Shown here: piece by piece, positions 18,666 to 27,511 of the stretch
Position numbering within the stretch: position 1 is the stretch's first letter
Layout: each line of letters opens with the position of its first letter
Notes under the pieces: generated by a model
Told to the model about the DNA's origin: nothing
The model's input: only the letters and a program-made list of their open reading frames with translations
Databases searched by the model: none
Assembly (NCBI GenBank): GCA_002918705.1
Contig: PQKR01000010.1
Location: forward strand, 1 to 64,000
Direction of reading: 5' to 3'
Length of the DNA stretch: 64,000 nucleotides
Source: Escherichia sp. ESNIH1
GTDB lineage: Bacteria; Pseudomonadota; Gammaproteobacteria; Enterobacterales; Enterobacteriaceae
Made by a program: the position numbers and the translations under genes

Positions 18666-20141
18666 ATGATTCGACACCTACTGCATATTAATTTCGACGG
18701 CAAGCGTGGTTTGCAGGAGCAGGTGCGTGAGTCGCTGATCGACGCCATTCTGAGCGGCATTTTTCCGCTTGATGCGCCGCTGCCCTCCTGCCGGGCATTA
18801 GCCGCGCAGCTCAACGTCTCTCGCAATACCACGGCGCTGGTCTTCGAGGGGCTGGTCAACGAAGGCTACCTGATCAGCCGTCCGCGCAGCGGCTACTATC
18901 TGCATCCGGACTACCATACGCCACAGCCCGCTACAGCGACGCGGGGGCCAGAGTCACCTGCACCGGAATGTATAAAAAACGCACCATGCTGGGGCGAAAG
19001 GTTAAAAATGCAGCCCAGCCAGCAGGAGTCGATCCTCAAACCCGCCGGCTGGATGCACTATCGCTACCCCTTTATTTACGGCCAGCCCGACACCCACCGC
19101 TTCCCGCTCACCACGTGGCGTGCGGCGGCGAACTGGCTGCACGGTGGCGTACGCGACCCGGCCTGGGTGGTCGATCATATCGATCAGGACGTGCCGATGC
19201 TGATTGAGCAGATCCGCACCCGCGTACTACCCAAGCGCGGCATCGTTGCGGCGCCGGATGAGATCCTGATTACCCTCGGATCGCAAAATGCGCTCTACCT
19301 ACTAACCCGACTGCTGATGTCTCGCCAGACGCGGGTGGCGGTAGAGAATCCCGGCTTTCGCGAAGCGATCAATACTTTTTTACTCAGCGACACCGCGATT
19401 GTGCCGCATGCGGTAGATGAAGAGGGGCTGGTGCTCGGCGACGCGCCCTGTGATTACTACTACGTGACGCCTGGCCATCAGGTGCCGACGGGGGTGACGA
19501 TGAGCAAAGCCCGCCGCACGCAGCTGCTGGCGCACGCTGCCTGCCACGACGCGGTGATTATTGAAGACGACTATGACTCGGAGAGTAACTTTATGCAGAA
19601 CCCGCTGCCGGCGCTGAAGGCCAGCGATCGCAGCGGGCGGGTGATCTACGTCAGCAGCCTGTCGAAGGCGCTCTCCCCTGGGCTGCGGCTGGGGTTTATG
19701 GTGGCCGATCCGGATCTGATCGACGAAGCCCGCGCCCTCAGGCGTCTGATGTACCGCCATCCACCGGCCAATATCCAGTATCAGATGGCGCACTTTCTCG
19801 CCCAGGGCTACTACGAAACGCATCTGCGCCGCTACCACGACGACTCCGCCCGTCGTTGGGAGACGCTGGCCGCCGCGCTACGCACCTCGCTGCCGGAGTG
19901 CACGCTGATAGCCGGAAGCGAGCACGCCAACGCCTTTTGGCTACGAACCCCGCCGTCGGTGAATACTCAGCAGCTGACGTGGCGAGCGGCCCACGCGGGG
20001 GTGCTGATTGAGCCTGGCGCCCGCCATTTCCTTGACGCCGCGCCACCGGAGAACTTCTTTCGCATGGGCTTTCACGCCATCAACCCGGATGCCATCGCGC
20101 CAGGCGTCGAGGTGCTACAGAGACAGCTGCATCAACTGTAA
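18666..20141 (+). CDS. MocR/GabR-family PLP-binding transcriptional regulator
   Basis: 491 residues. An N-terminal GntR-type winged helix (LPSCRALAAQLNVSRNTTALVFEGLVNEGYLISRPRSGYYL) joins a fold-type-I aminotransferase-like domain with VIIEDDYDSE (PLP-binding Asp region) and YVSSLSKALSPGLRLGF (PLP Lys). Such proteins sense amino compounds through PLP and activate or repress neighbouring catabolic genes. The start at 18666 is chosen because of the GGAGG just upstream; an earlier frame start at 18528 adds 46 unrelated residues. Divergent from the polar amino acid importer, near the aminotransferase, which fits a pathway-specific regulator. Confidence 0.88.
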   Translation: MIRHLLHINFDGKRGLQEQVRESLIDAILSGIFPLDAPLPSCRALAAQLNVSRNTTALVFEGLVNEGYLISRPRSGYYLHPDYHTPQPATATRGPESPAPECIKNAPCWGERLKMQPSQQESILKPAGWMHYRYPFIYGQPDTHRFPLTTWRAAANWLHGGVRDPAWVVDHIDQDVPMLIEQIRTRVLPKRGIVAAPDEILITLGSQNALYLLTRLLMSRQTRVAVENPGFREAINTFLLSDTAIVPHAVDEEGLVLGDAPCDYYYVTPGHQVPTGVTMSKARRTQLLAHAACHDAVIIEDDYDSESNFMQNPLPALKASDRSGRVIYVSSLSKALSPGLRLGFMVADPDLIDEARALRRLMYRHPPANIQYQMAHFLAQGYYETHLRRYHDDSARRWETLAAALRTSLPECTLIAGSEHANAFWLRTPPSVNTQQLTWRAAHAGVLIEPGARHFLDAAPPENFFRMGFHAINPDAIAPGVEVLQRQLHQL

Positions 20142-20234
20142 TTGTCTGATAAATAGCCTGTTGCCCGGCTGCCGCCTCGGTTGGGGCCAAACTCGCTCTA
20201 TACTGAATAAAAACAGACTACAGCGAGTTTACCT

Positions 20235-21353
20235 ATGTCCCTACCCGACTTTCATCGATCTGACGCCTTTACCCTGGGTATCGAACTGGAGCTGCAGGTG
20301 GTTAACCCGCCGGGATACGACCTCAGCCAGGACTCCTCCACGCTGATTGACGCCGTCAAGGCCGAAGTCAAAGGGGGCGAGGTGAAGCACGACATCACCG
20401 AAAGCATGCTGGAGATCGCCACCGGCGTCTGCGGGGATATCCACCAGGCCGCCGGACAGTTCTCCGCCATGCAGCAGATCATCCTGCGCGCCGCCAGCGA
20501 ACACCATCTGCAAATTTGCGGCGGCGGCACGCACCCGTTCCAGACCTGGCAGCGTCAGGAGGTGTGCGATGATGAGCGCTATGCGCGCACGCTGGAGATG
20601 TTTGGCTATCTGGTGCAGCAGGCGACGGTGTTCGGCCAGCATGTTCACGTGGGCTGCCCGAGCGGTGATGATGCCATCTATCTGATGCACGGCCTGTCGC
20701 GCTTCGTGCCCCACTTTATTGCCCTTGGCGCGGCCTCGCCCTATATCCAGGGCACCGACACCCGCTTCGCCTCGTCGCGGCTCAATATCTTCTCCGCGTT
20801 TCCGGATAACGGTCACGCCCCTTGGGTCAGCAACTGGTCGGAATTTGAGGGTCTGTTCCGCCGCCTGAGCTACACCAGCATGATTGACAGCATCAAAGAT
20901 CTGCACTGGGATATTCGCCCCAGCCCGCACTTTGGTACGGTTGAGGTGCGAGTAATGGATACTCCGCTGACTCTCGGCCATGCGGTGAACATTGCCGGGT
21001 TCATCCAGGCGATCTCCCACTGGCTGCTGGCCGAGCGACCGTTCAAGATGCAGGAGCGGGACTATCTGCTCTACAAGTTCAACCGCTTCCAGGCCTGCCG
21101 CTACGGCTTTGCCGGGGTGCTGACCGACGTGCATACAGGTGAACAGATCACCATCGGCGAGGATATTCAGCGCCTGCTGGACAAAATTGCCCCCTACGCC
21201 GACAAGCTGAACGGCAGCAGCGCCCTGGAGGCGCTGGCGCAGTTTGTACGGCGTGGTAAAAGTGAGGACCAGCTGATGCGCGATTTCGTTGCCGACGGCG
21301 GCTCGCTGATTGGGCTGGTGCAGAAACACGCAGAGATCTGGGCGGCCAATTAG
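20235..21353 (+). CDS. ybdK: YbdK, putative glutamate-cysteine ligase 2 family enzyme
   Basis: 372 residues, same length as E. coli YbdK, a carboxylate-amine ligase of the GCS2 family with weak glutamate-cysteine ligase activity in vitro and unknown cellular role. Landmarks include the N-terminal [10 protein letters not shown] (metal-binding Glu residues), [13 protein letters not shown] and QHVHVGCP. It is followed after 68 bp by ybdJ, in the order found in E. coli, so this is the resumption of the conserved backbone after the inserted block. Confidence 0.94.
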   Translation: MSLPDFHRSDAFTLGIELELQVVNPPGYDLSQDSSTLIDAVKAEVKGGEVKHDITESMLEIATGVCGDIHQAAGQFSAMQQIILRAASEHHLQICGGGTHPFQTWQRQEVCDDERYARTLEMFGYLVQQATVFGQHVHVGCPSGDDAIYLMHGLSRFVPHFIALGAASPYIQGTDTRFASSRLNIFSAFPDNGHAPWVSNWSEFEGLFRRLSYTSMIDSIKDLHWDIRPSPHFGTVEVRVMDTPLTLGHAVNIAGFIQAISHWLLAERPFKMQERDYLLYKFNRFQACRYGFAGVLTDVHTGEQITIGEDIQRLLDKIAPYADKLNGSSALEALAQFVRRGKSEDQLMRDFVADGGSLIGLVQKHAEIWAAN

Positions 21354-21421
21354 GCCGCTTGCTGTTGCGCCCCTATAGCAAATGGCTGACAATATCGTTT
21401 TAACTGACGATTAACATCACC

Positions 21422-21679
21422 ATGACGCACCCGTTTGAATCTCTGATGACGGCCGCAGGTATCTTACTGCTGGCCTTCCTCTCCTGCCTGCTGCTGCCTG
21501 TGCCCTCCCCAGGCGGCGCGCTGACGCAGCAGCTCATCGCCACCTTTCATCTGGTTGATGCCAGCCAGCTCTATACCCTGCTGTTTTGCGCCTGGTTCCT
21601 GCTGCTCGGGACCATCGAGTACTACGTGCTGCGCTTTATCTGGCGGCGCTGGTTTTCACTGAACCACTCGTCCCGTTAA
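21422..21679 (+). CDS. ybdJ: YbdJ family inner-membrane protein
   Basis: 85 residues (E. coli YbdJ 82). Two predicted membrane helices: about 10-30 (TAAGILLLAFLSCLLLPVP) and about 48-70 (QLYTLLFCAWFLLLGTIEYY). The C-terminal VLRFIWRRWFSL is nearly identical to E. coli. Function unknown. Its last 24 bases overlap the end of the convergent esterase gene. Confidence 0.9.
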   Translation: MTHPFESLMTAAGILLLAFLSCLLLPVPSPGGALTQQLIATFHLVDASQLYTLLFCAWFLLLGTIEYYVLRFIWRRWFSLNHSSR

Positions 21680-23224
21680 GTCTCGCAGGCCATAGACCAA
21701 CGCCTCGGTCCAGGCGGCATAGTCGTGGCCGCTTGACCAGGGATGAAAGCTGACGCGGTAACCCTTCTCGTTCAGCATTCGGGCAAACTCCAGGCTGTCG
21801 CGGTAGATCCCGCCCCCTTTACCTTGCGTCTCAAAACGTCCGGCTTCTACCCAGAAGCGCACCGGGTAGCGCGGCGACTGCTGGTACTGACGCGTCAGCC
21901 AGCCGGGGGCTTCGCCTTTTGGCGACCACCAGTAGGAGCCGGAGAGGCTCAGCACGTTGCCAAACAGGCGCGGATAGCGCAGCGCCACCCAGGAGGAGGC
22001 CAGCCCGCCGTAGCTTGCCCCACCGACCACCGTTTTATTGCGCGTTAGCGCCACGCCGCGCTGGCGCAGCCACGGCACGAGTTCGTGAGCCATAAAGTCG
22101 GCGAAGGCCGGATTAGGCGGCAGCTCCCTGCCGCGCCGCGCCGCATCGAGGCTGTCAACAAACACCACGTTAACCGGCGGCAGCGCGTGACGAGCGATCA
22201 GCGCATCCAGCACGCTGGCGGTGTGGTAATCCCCCTGCCAGGTTTTGCCATCAAACAGGATCAGCGTCCAGCGTGCGGGCTGAGCCGTGCGCGGCCGGTA
22301 GAGGGTTATCTCCCGGCTGTTGTTCAGCAGCTCGCTGTGCAGCCGATGGCGGGTCAGCGTGCCGTGGCGCACCGGCTGGGCCATCGCTGCGTTGCTGAAG
22401 TAGCGGGCCGGGGTAAGATCGAGCAGCGAAGCGCGTTTCCAGCGATCGCTGTGCGGTTCGCTGAGGGAGTGTGGATTAAGGGGATCGGCCTGGGCGCTTA
22501 CCAGAATGGCGCGACGCTGCGGCACGGCGGTCCCCGCAAGCTGAGGCACGTCCGGTGCCAGCTTATACTGCATCACCGTATCGTTCGGCACCACGTAGCT
22601 GCGGAACCAGACGTCGGAGTTGCCCAGCCGGAAGAGCGGATCGTGATCGCCTCCTGGTGAACCGAGAATAAAGACGTTGCTGCGCGCCCCACGCCACAGG
22701 AAGGTGACGCGCTTGTGGCTGGCGTCCACCGGCTCGATCAGCGGCGTTCCTGCCAGCTGGCGCGCCTGCCAGAAGGTCTCGCTGGAGCCTCCGGCAGCAA
22801 GCTGGGCCGCCAGCCGCTGTAGTGCCGGGCTGACCGGTTCCAGCACCTGGGTTCGGCGCAGCGGCGTCGCCTCGTGCATCTGCCAACTAAAACGCCAGCG
22901 CATCCCCTCCTCCCCGTGCAGCACCAGCGACGAAGGCTTCTGCACCGGCAGGGCGAAGAGCAGCGACTGCTCGCCGTCGGGTGGGCCATCCTCCAGCAGC
23001 GTGCGCAGGCGACGGTTATTACCATCCAGCAGGCGGGCATCGGTCACGCCATAGAGGGTGGCCGCCACATAGTTCTCCTCTAAACGCGGCAGCTGAAAAC
23101 AGATCTCGCCGCTGGCATCGAATTTCCCCTGTTGCTCACCCTGCATCGCTGGCGCATGACAGGTCGCCGCCAGCGCGGGTAATGCACTCAGGCCTATCAA
23201 TAAACCGCCTACCGCCATCTTCAT
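21656..23224 (-). CDS. Secreted enterochelin-esterase-like hydrolase (periplasmic siderophore esterase)
   Basis: 522 residues from the ATG at 23224 (AGGGA upstream). A Sec signal peptide (MKMAVGGLLIGLSALPALA) is followed by an N-terminal domain of enterochelin-esterase type (about residues 40-300), then an alpha/beta-hydrolase domain with GASYGG (Ser near 404), SGSYWWSPKG and SGHDYAAW (His near 500). These motifs match cytoplasmic Fes in this window (GQSFGG, SGSYWW, GGHDALCW), but the signal peptide moves the enzyme to the periplasm. IroE and PfeE are known periplasmic esterases of this kind but are shorter (about 300 residues). Divergent from a TonB receptor with a Fur-like box between them. 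Its substrate is probably an ester-linked siderophore; which one is unknown. Confidence 0.85.
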   Translation of the reverse strand: MKMAVGGLLIGLSALPALAATCHAPAMQGEQQGKFDASGEICFQLPRLEENYVAATLYGVTDARLLDGNNRRLRTLLEDGPPDGEQSLLFALPVQKPSSLVLHGEEGMRWRFSWQMHEATPLRRTQVLEPVSPALQRLAAQLAAGGSSETFWQARQLAGTPLIEPVDASHKRVTFLWRGARSNVFILGSPGGDHDPLFRLGNSDVWFRSYVVPNDTVMQYKLAPDVPQLAGTAVPQRRAILVSAQADPLNPHSLSEPHSDRWKRASLLDLTPARYFSNAAMAQPVRHGTLTRHRLHSELLNNSREITLYRPRTAQPARWTLILFDGKTWQGDYHTASVLDALIARHALPPVNVVFVDSLDAARRGRELPPNPAFADFMAHELVPWLRQRGVALTRNKTVVGGASYGGLASSWVALRYPRLFGNVLSLSGSYWWSPKGEAPGWLTRQYQQSPRYPVRFWVEAGRFETQGKGGGIYRDSLEFARMLNEKGYRVSFHPWSSGHDYAAWTEALVYGLRDLTGRVVQ

Positions 23225-23260
23225 TATTCGCGTTTCCCTACCAAAATTTGCCAATAACGC

Positions 23261-23292
23261 TAATGCAAATGGTAATAATTTGCAATATCATT
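23261..23292. promoter_or_regulatory. Fur-like box between esterase and TonB receptor
   Basis: The gap 23225-23360 contains overlapping Fur-like sequence: TAATGCAAATGGTAATAATT followed by TGCAATATCATT. These are close to the AATGATAATNATTATC-type consensus on both strands and lie between divergent iron-uptake-type genes. Either or both may be iron-repressed. Confidence 0.65.
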
Positions 23293-23360
23293 CGGCGCGT
23301 TAATGATAGCACCCCTGCTCTGCTGGCAGGGCTCTCAAACAGGCAAGGGAAGAGATAAAA

Positions 23361-25508
23361 ATGCTTAAAAATAATAAGATAATGCAGACGTGGTTACTGA
23401 GTTTGGCGGCTGCCGGGGCGGCGACGCCTGCGCTGGCCAACGAGGAGACGCTGGTCGTCACCACGGGCGCGGCAGAGGATCCTACCGCGCCGCTGAAAGG
23501 TATCGTGGCGACCAAAACGCTGTCGGCAACCAAAACCTCAGCCGAGCTCGTGAAGACGCCGCAGTCGGTGTCGGTGATCACCCGCGATCAGATGCAGGCC
23601 CTGGACGTTACCTCTGTATCTCAGGCGCTGCGCTACTCGGCAGGGGTCTTTACCGAGTATCGTGGCTCCTCAAACCGTAACGATGAGGTATTCGTGCGCG
23701 GCTTCAGCTACGTGCCGAAATTCCTCGACGGCCTGAGCTTCGGGGCAACCGCCTCGTCGCAAACCGGCACCGTCGATCCCTGGCTGCTGGAGCGCGTCGA
23801 GCTGGTACGCGGCCCCGCCTCGGTGCTCTTCGGTCAGGTCAACCCTGGCGGTCTGATCAGCATGACCAGCAAGCGCCCCACCAGCGAAGCGATCCACCGC
23901 GTCCAGTTCCGCACCGGCAACGATGAGCTGGCGGAGGGAGCATTCGACTTCGGCGGCACGCTGAGCGACGATGGCCGCCTGCTCTATCGTCTGAACGGGA
24001 TCGCCCGCACCCAGCACAGCCAGGTAGAGGACTATAAAGAGGAGCGCGTGGCTATCGCTCCGGCCTTGACCTGGTACCCTAACGATCAGACGCGCTTTAC
24101 GCTGCTCACCAGCTACCAGAAGGATCCGGACGCGGGCTACCGCAACTTCCTGCCCGCCTACGGTACGGTACGGAGCGCCAACGGCCAGCACATTCCGCTG
24201 GACTTCAACGTCAGCGATCCGAACTATAACCAGTCGTGGCGCGAGCAGACGATGGTGGGCTATGAGTTTGAACATCAGTTCGACGATATTTTTACCTTCC
24301 GCCAGAATGCACGCTACGCCACCATCAAGCAGAAGTACCGCTACCTCGTCTATGCCACCAGCGCGCCGAACAGTACCCTCCTGACCCGCCGCGCGCAGCA
24401 TGAGGAGCGTCAGACCGACGAGTTTGGCATCGATAACCAGCTGGAAGCGCAGTTTACAACCGCAGAGGTGAACCATACCCTGCTGGGCGGCCTGGATTAC
24501 AAATCCAGCCGGGACGATCAGAGTCTGAAGCGCGGTACAGGTGCGCAGTACAATCTGAATTGGCTAAATCCGGTCTACGGCATTAACGTTGACGAAAGCA
24601 CCTTCAGCACCGCCTCCGATGAGCAGCAGGATCTGGACCAGATGGGTCTCTATCTGCAGGATCAGCTGAGCTGGAACAGCTGGGAGCTGCTGCTCTCCGG
24701 CCGCTACGACTGGGATGAGGTGCGCACCAGCGACTTCACCTCCGATGCTGGTGCCGTACAGCAGAACGATAATAAGTTTACGTGGCGGACCGGGCTGCTC
24801 TACGCTTTTGATTTCGGCCTCTCACCCTATATCAGCTACAGCACCTCGTTTGAGCCAAACCTGCAAACTAACCGCGCGCCGGGCCTGGCCCCGTTCAAAC
24901 CCACCACCGGCAAGCAGACCGAGGTGGGCGTGAAGTATCAGCCGGTGGAGAGCACCCTGATGACGCTGGCGGTCTACGATCTCAAACAGAGCAATGTCCC
25001 AACCTACAACAGCTCGCTGGGCTGGTTTGAAAACGCAGGTGAAGTGCGCTCAAAGGGGGTAGAGACGGAGATCCACTCTACCCTGTTTGATAGCCTGAAC
25101 CTGATTGGCTCTTACACCTACACCGATGCCGAGACCGCCAGTACCACCGTGGCGGGCACCCAGGGGAAAACTCCGGCGCGGATCCCAACCCATATGGCCT
25201 CGGCCTTTGCCAGCTATACGCTGCCTTCCGGCCCGCTCAAAAGCCTCACCGCAGGCGTCGGCATGCGCTATATCGGCACCAGCTACGGCGACGCGCGTAA
25301 CACCTTCAAAGTTCCGGCAGTGGATCTCTACGATGCAATGCTGAGTTACGATCTGGGGGAGGCAAGCAGCAGCCTGAAAGGCGCTACGGTGCAGCTTAAC
25401 GTTAATAACGTGGCGGATACCAAATACGTGGCGTCATGCGCCAGCGACAGCGCCTGCTTCTGGGGTATCGGACGTACCGCCACCGCTACGGTCAGCTACG
25501 TCTGGTAA
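23361..25508 (+). CDS. TonB-dependent siderophore receptor (hydroxamate-type, FhuA/FoxA-like)
   Basis: 715 residues. Signal peptide (MLKNNKIMQTWLLSLAAAGAATPALA), TonB box (ETLVVTT), plug with TPQSVSVITRDQM, RGFSYVPKFLDGL and RGPASVLFGQVNPGG, and a barrel ending ATVSYVW. The near-terminal YVASCASDSACFWGIGR is typical of the FhuA/FoxA branch, so the substrate is probably a hydroxamate (ferrichrome, ferrioxamine or another fungal siderophore) and not a catecholate. Divergent from the secreted esterase with a Fur-like box. Exact ligand not determinable by sight. Confidence 0.88.
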   Translation: MLKNNKIMQTWLLSLAAAGAATPALANEETLVVTTGAAEDPTAPLKGIVATKTLSATKTSAELVKTPQSVSVITRDQMQALDVTSVSQALRYSAGVFTEYRGSSNRNDEVFVRGFSYVPKFLDGLSFGATASSQTGTVDPWLLERVELVRGPASVLFGQVNPGGLISMTSKRPTSEAIHRVQFRTGNDELAEGAFDFGGTLSDDGRLLYRLNGIARTQHSQVEDYKEERVAIAPALTWYPNDQTRFTLLTSYQKDPDAGYRNFLPAYGTVRSANGQHIPLDFNVSDPNYNQSWREQTMVGYEFEHQFDDIFTFRQNARYATIKQKYRYLVYATSAPNSTLLTRRAQHEERQTDEFGIDNQLEAQFTTAEVNHTLLGGLDYKSSRDDQSLKRGTGAQYNLNWLNPVYGINVDESTFSTASDEQQDLDQMGLYLQDQLSWNSWELLLSGRYDWDEVRTSDFTSDAGAVQQNDNKFTWRTGLLYAFDFGLSPYISYSTSFEPNLQTNRAPGLAPFKPTTGKQTEVGVKYQPVESTLMTLAVYDLKQSNVPTYNSSLGWFENAGEVRSKGVETEIHSTLFDSLNLIGSYTYTDAETASTTVAGTQGKTPARIPTHMASAFASYTLPSGPLKSLTAGVGMRYIGTSYGDARNTFKVPAVDLYDAMLSYDLGEASSSLKGATVQLNVNNVADTKYVASCASDSACFWGIGRTATATVSYVW

Positions 25509-25554
25509 GATGTCATTCCGCCCGGCGGCGCAGACCTGCCGGGCCAACAGAAAT

Positions 25555-25899
25555 CTAATGCCGCGCCTGGCCGTGGTTCTCCTTGCGGTAGGCCCCCGGC
25601 GGCTGGTTAAAGGTGCGGGTAAAAATGCGCGTAAAGGTCTGCTGCGAATCAAAGCCATACTTTACGCAGATATCAAATACCTTCTGATCGGTATCCAGCA
25701 GCTCCTGGGCGGCCAGCCGCAGCTTGCGCTCGCGAATATAGCGTCCCAAACTCTCGCCTTTATATTGCATAAACAGCCGCTGCAGATGCCATTTGGAGTA
25801 GCCCGCGTGCCGGGCAATCTCTTCTATACGCAGCGGCTGGTGCAAATTGTCGTCGATCCACTCGACAATCGTATCGATAACCTGAGCGGAAATGTTCAT
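25555..25899 (-). CDS. ramA: RamA, AraC-family global multidrug-resistance activator
   Basis: 114 residues. A single AraC-type DNA-binding domain with two helix-turn-helix units (IEEIARHAGYSKWHLQRLF; VFDICVKYGFDSQQTFTRIF) and no ligand domain, as in MarA, SoxS and RamA. The start MNISAQVIDTIVEWIDDNLH matches RamA of Salmonella and Klebsiella almost exactly. RamA activates acrAB-tolC and other efflux and permeability genes. The start at 25899 is chosen on that basis; an upstream frame start at 26034 would read through the operator. Divergent from ramR, its repressor, with the operator between them. Confidence 0.95.
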   Translation of the reverse strand: MNISAQVIDTIVEWIDDNLHQPLRIEEIARHAGYSKWHLQRLFMQYKGESLGRYIRERKLRLAAQELLDTDQKVFDICVKYGFDSQQTFTRIFTRTFNQPPGAYRKENHGQARH

Positions 25900-25939
25900 A
25901 CGTGGTTCCTCTCTGCTCTTTAAGCGCGGAAGCTTGATT

Positions 25940-25959
25940 ATGAGTGAGTAAGCACTCAT
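25940..25959. promoter_or_regulatory. RamR operator in the ramA-ramR gap
   Basis: Exact 20-bp palindrome ATGAGTG-N6-CACTCAT, 41-60 bases before the ramA start. The same arrangement is known as the RamR binding site that overlaps the ramA promoter in Salmonella and Klebsiella. Ligand-bound RamR releases it and ramA is switched on. Confidence 0.9.
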
Positions 25960-26073
25960 TATAGAAAGAGGCAGAAAGTCGTCAAGATGATTTTCGATCT
26001 TTGACACAGGCCGTTGCGGAGCGGCAGATGTCATGTTTCAATCAGGGTTTAACAGCGTGTGAGGTAAAGTGTA

Positions 26074-26658
26074 GTGGCTCGTCCGAAGAGTGAAGATAAA
26101 AAACAGGCGTTACTGGAAGCGGCAACCGAGGCGTTTGCCCAGTCAGGTATCACCGCATCCACCGCCCTGATAGCCCGTAATGCGGGCGTCGCGGAAGGCA
26201 CGCTTTTTCGCTACTTCGCCACTAAAGATGATCTGCTCAATGCGGTGTATCTCGCGCTGAAAACCGACCTTTGCCACGCCATGCTCGACGGCCTCGATCG
26301 CTCCGTCAGCGAAGCCAAGGCGCTGACCTGCTATATCTGGAACAGCTATATCGACTGGGGCATTCTGCACCCCGTCGGCCACCGTGCGATCCGCCAGCTG
26401 GCGGTATCGGGGAAAATCACCTGCGCCACCCAGCAAAATGTCGATGAGCTCTTCCCGGATCTCCATACCCTTTGCCGTCGCTCGGTACTGCCGATTTTCC
26501 TGACCGAGGCCTTCCACGCCTTTGGCGATGCGCTGTTTCTCTCTCTTGCCGAAACCACCATCGAGTTCGCCAGCCGCGAGCCTGAGAAGGCTGACGATTT
26601 CAAAGCCCACGGCTTCGAAGCGATGTGGCGCGCCCTGGCAGACAGCAGCGACAGCTAA
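26074..26658 (+). CDS. ramR: RamR, TetR-family repressor of ramA
   Basis: 194 residues. The N-terminal TetR helix-turn-helix ([39 protein letters not shown]) is followed by the ligand-binding domain. RamR binds bile acids and many drugs and then leaves the ramA promoter; loss-of-function mutations cause efflux-based multidrug resistance. The GTG start at 26074 gives [20 protein letters not shown], matching known RamR, and is preceded by GAGG. The reading frame is intact, so no resistance-type truncation is visible. Confidence 0.94.
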   Translation: MARPKSEDKKQALLEAATEAFAQSGITASTALIARNAGVAEGTLFRYFATKDDLLNAVYLALKTDLCHAMLDGLDRSVSEAKALTCYIWNSYIDWGILHPVGHRAIRQLAVSGKITCATQQNVDELFPDLHTLCRRSVLPIFLTEAFHAFGDALFLSLAETTIEFASREPEKADDFKAHGFEAMWRALADSSDS

Positions 26659-26746
26659 AGCGCACGTTTTTCACTTACTCTTTTTTCGCTGAATCTGTAC
26701 GCTACAGCGCAGCCCAACTCATCCCAAAAATTTATCAGGAGTATTT

Positions 26747-27400
26747 ATGGATATCGTTTCCATTGCCTTGCAGCGCTACTCAACCAAGGCTTTTGACGCC
26801 AGCAAAAAACTGACTGCCGACGAAGCGGAGAAGATCAAAATGCTGCTGCGCTATAGCCCGTCGAGCACCAACTCTCAGCCGTGGCACTTTATCGTTGCCA
26901 GCAGCGAAGAGGGCAAAGCGCGAGTGGCAAAATCCGCAGCGGGCGGCTACTCGTTCAACGAACGTAAAATGCTGGATGCCTCCCACGTCGTGGTGTTCTG
27001 CGCGAAAACCGCGATGGACGACAGCTGGCTGGAGAAGGTCGTGGATCAGGAAGATGCCGACGGCCGCTTTGCCACGCCAGAAGCCAAAGCCGCTAACCAC
27101 AAGGGCCGCACCTTCTTTGCCGACCTGCACCGTAAGGATCGCCAGGATGATCATGAGTGGATGGCGCGTCAGGTCTACCTGAACGTCGGTAACTTCCTGC
27201 TGGGCGTGGGTGCGATGGGCCTTGATGCGGTGCCGATCGAAGGTTTTGACGCCGACGTGTTGGACGCCGAATTTGGCCTGAAAGAGAGAGGCTTCACCAG
27301 CCTGGTGGTCGTCCCGGTCGGCCACCACAGCGTAGAAGATTTCAACAAAGCGCTGCCAAAATCCCGCCTGCCAGAAGAGACCGTGGTAACTGAGATCTAA
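26747..27400 (+). CDS. nfsB: Oxygen-insensitive NAD(P)H nitroreductase NfsB
   Basis: 217 residues, same length as E. coli NfsB. A dimeric FMN enzyme that reduces nitroaromatics (nitrofurans) and quinones by two-electron steps. The sequence [20 protein letters not shown], the FMN-binding [10 protein letters not shown], and [17 protein letters not shown] are typical. A strong ribosome site (CAGGAG) precedes the ATG at 26747. It lies 88 bp after ramR, the order of ramA-ramR-nfsB in related genera. Confidence 0.95.
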   Translation: MDIVSIALQRYSTKAFDASKKLTADEAEKIKMLLRYSPSSTNSQPWHFIVASSEEGKARVAKSAAGGYSFNERKMLDASHVVVFCAKTAMDDSWLEKVVDQEDADGRFATPEAKAANHKGRTFFADLHRKDRQDDHEWMARQVYLNVGNFLLGVGAMGLDAVPIEGFDADVLDAEFGLKERGFTSLVVVPVGHHSVEDFNKALPKSRLPEETVVTEI

Positions 27401-27416
27401 TCAGATTTCAGCCTAC

Positions 27417-27494
27417 TACCCGGCGGCGCTGCGCTTGCACGGGCCTACAGTTTTGTATTTTTTGTAGGCTGGGCAAGCGCAGCGCCGCCCGGCA
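27417..27494. repeat. Inverted REP pair after nfsB
   Basis: Two REP-like units face each other: 27419-27448 (CCCGGCGGCGCTGCGCTTGC...) and 27464-27493 (its near reverse complement), separated by a T-rich loop. The pair forms a large hairpin between the convergent nfsB and the regulator gene and may act as a transcript end. Confidence 0.8.
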
Positions 27495-27511
27495 TAAATA
27501 AAAACGTCACG

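Noticed and set aside
20241-21392. 383-codon minus-strand ORF opposite ybdK
   Set aside because: Fully antisense to a conserved gene and without recognisable motifs.
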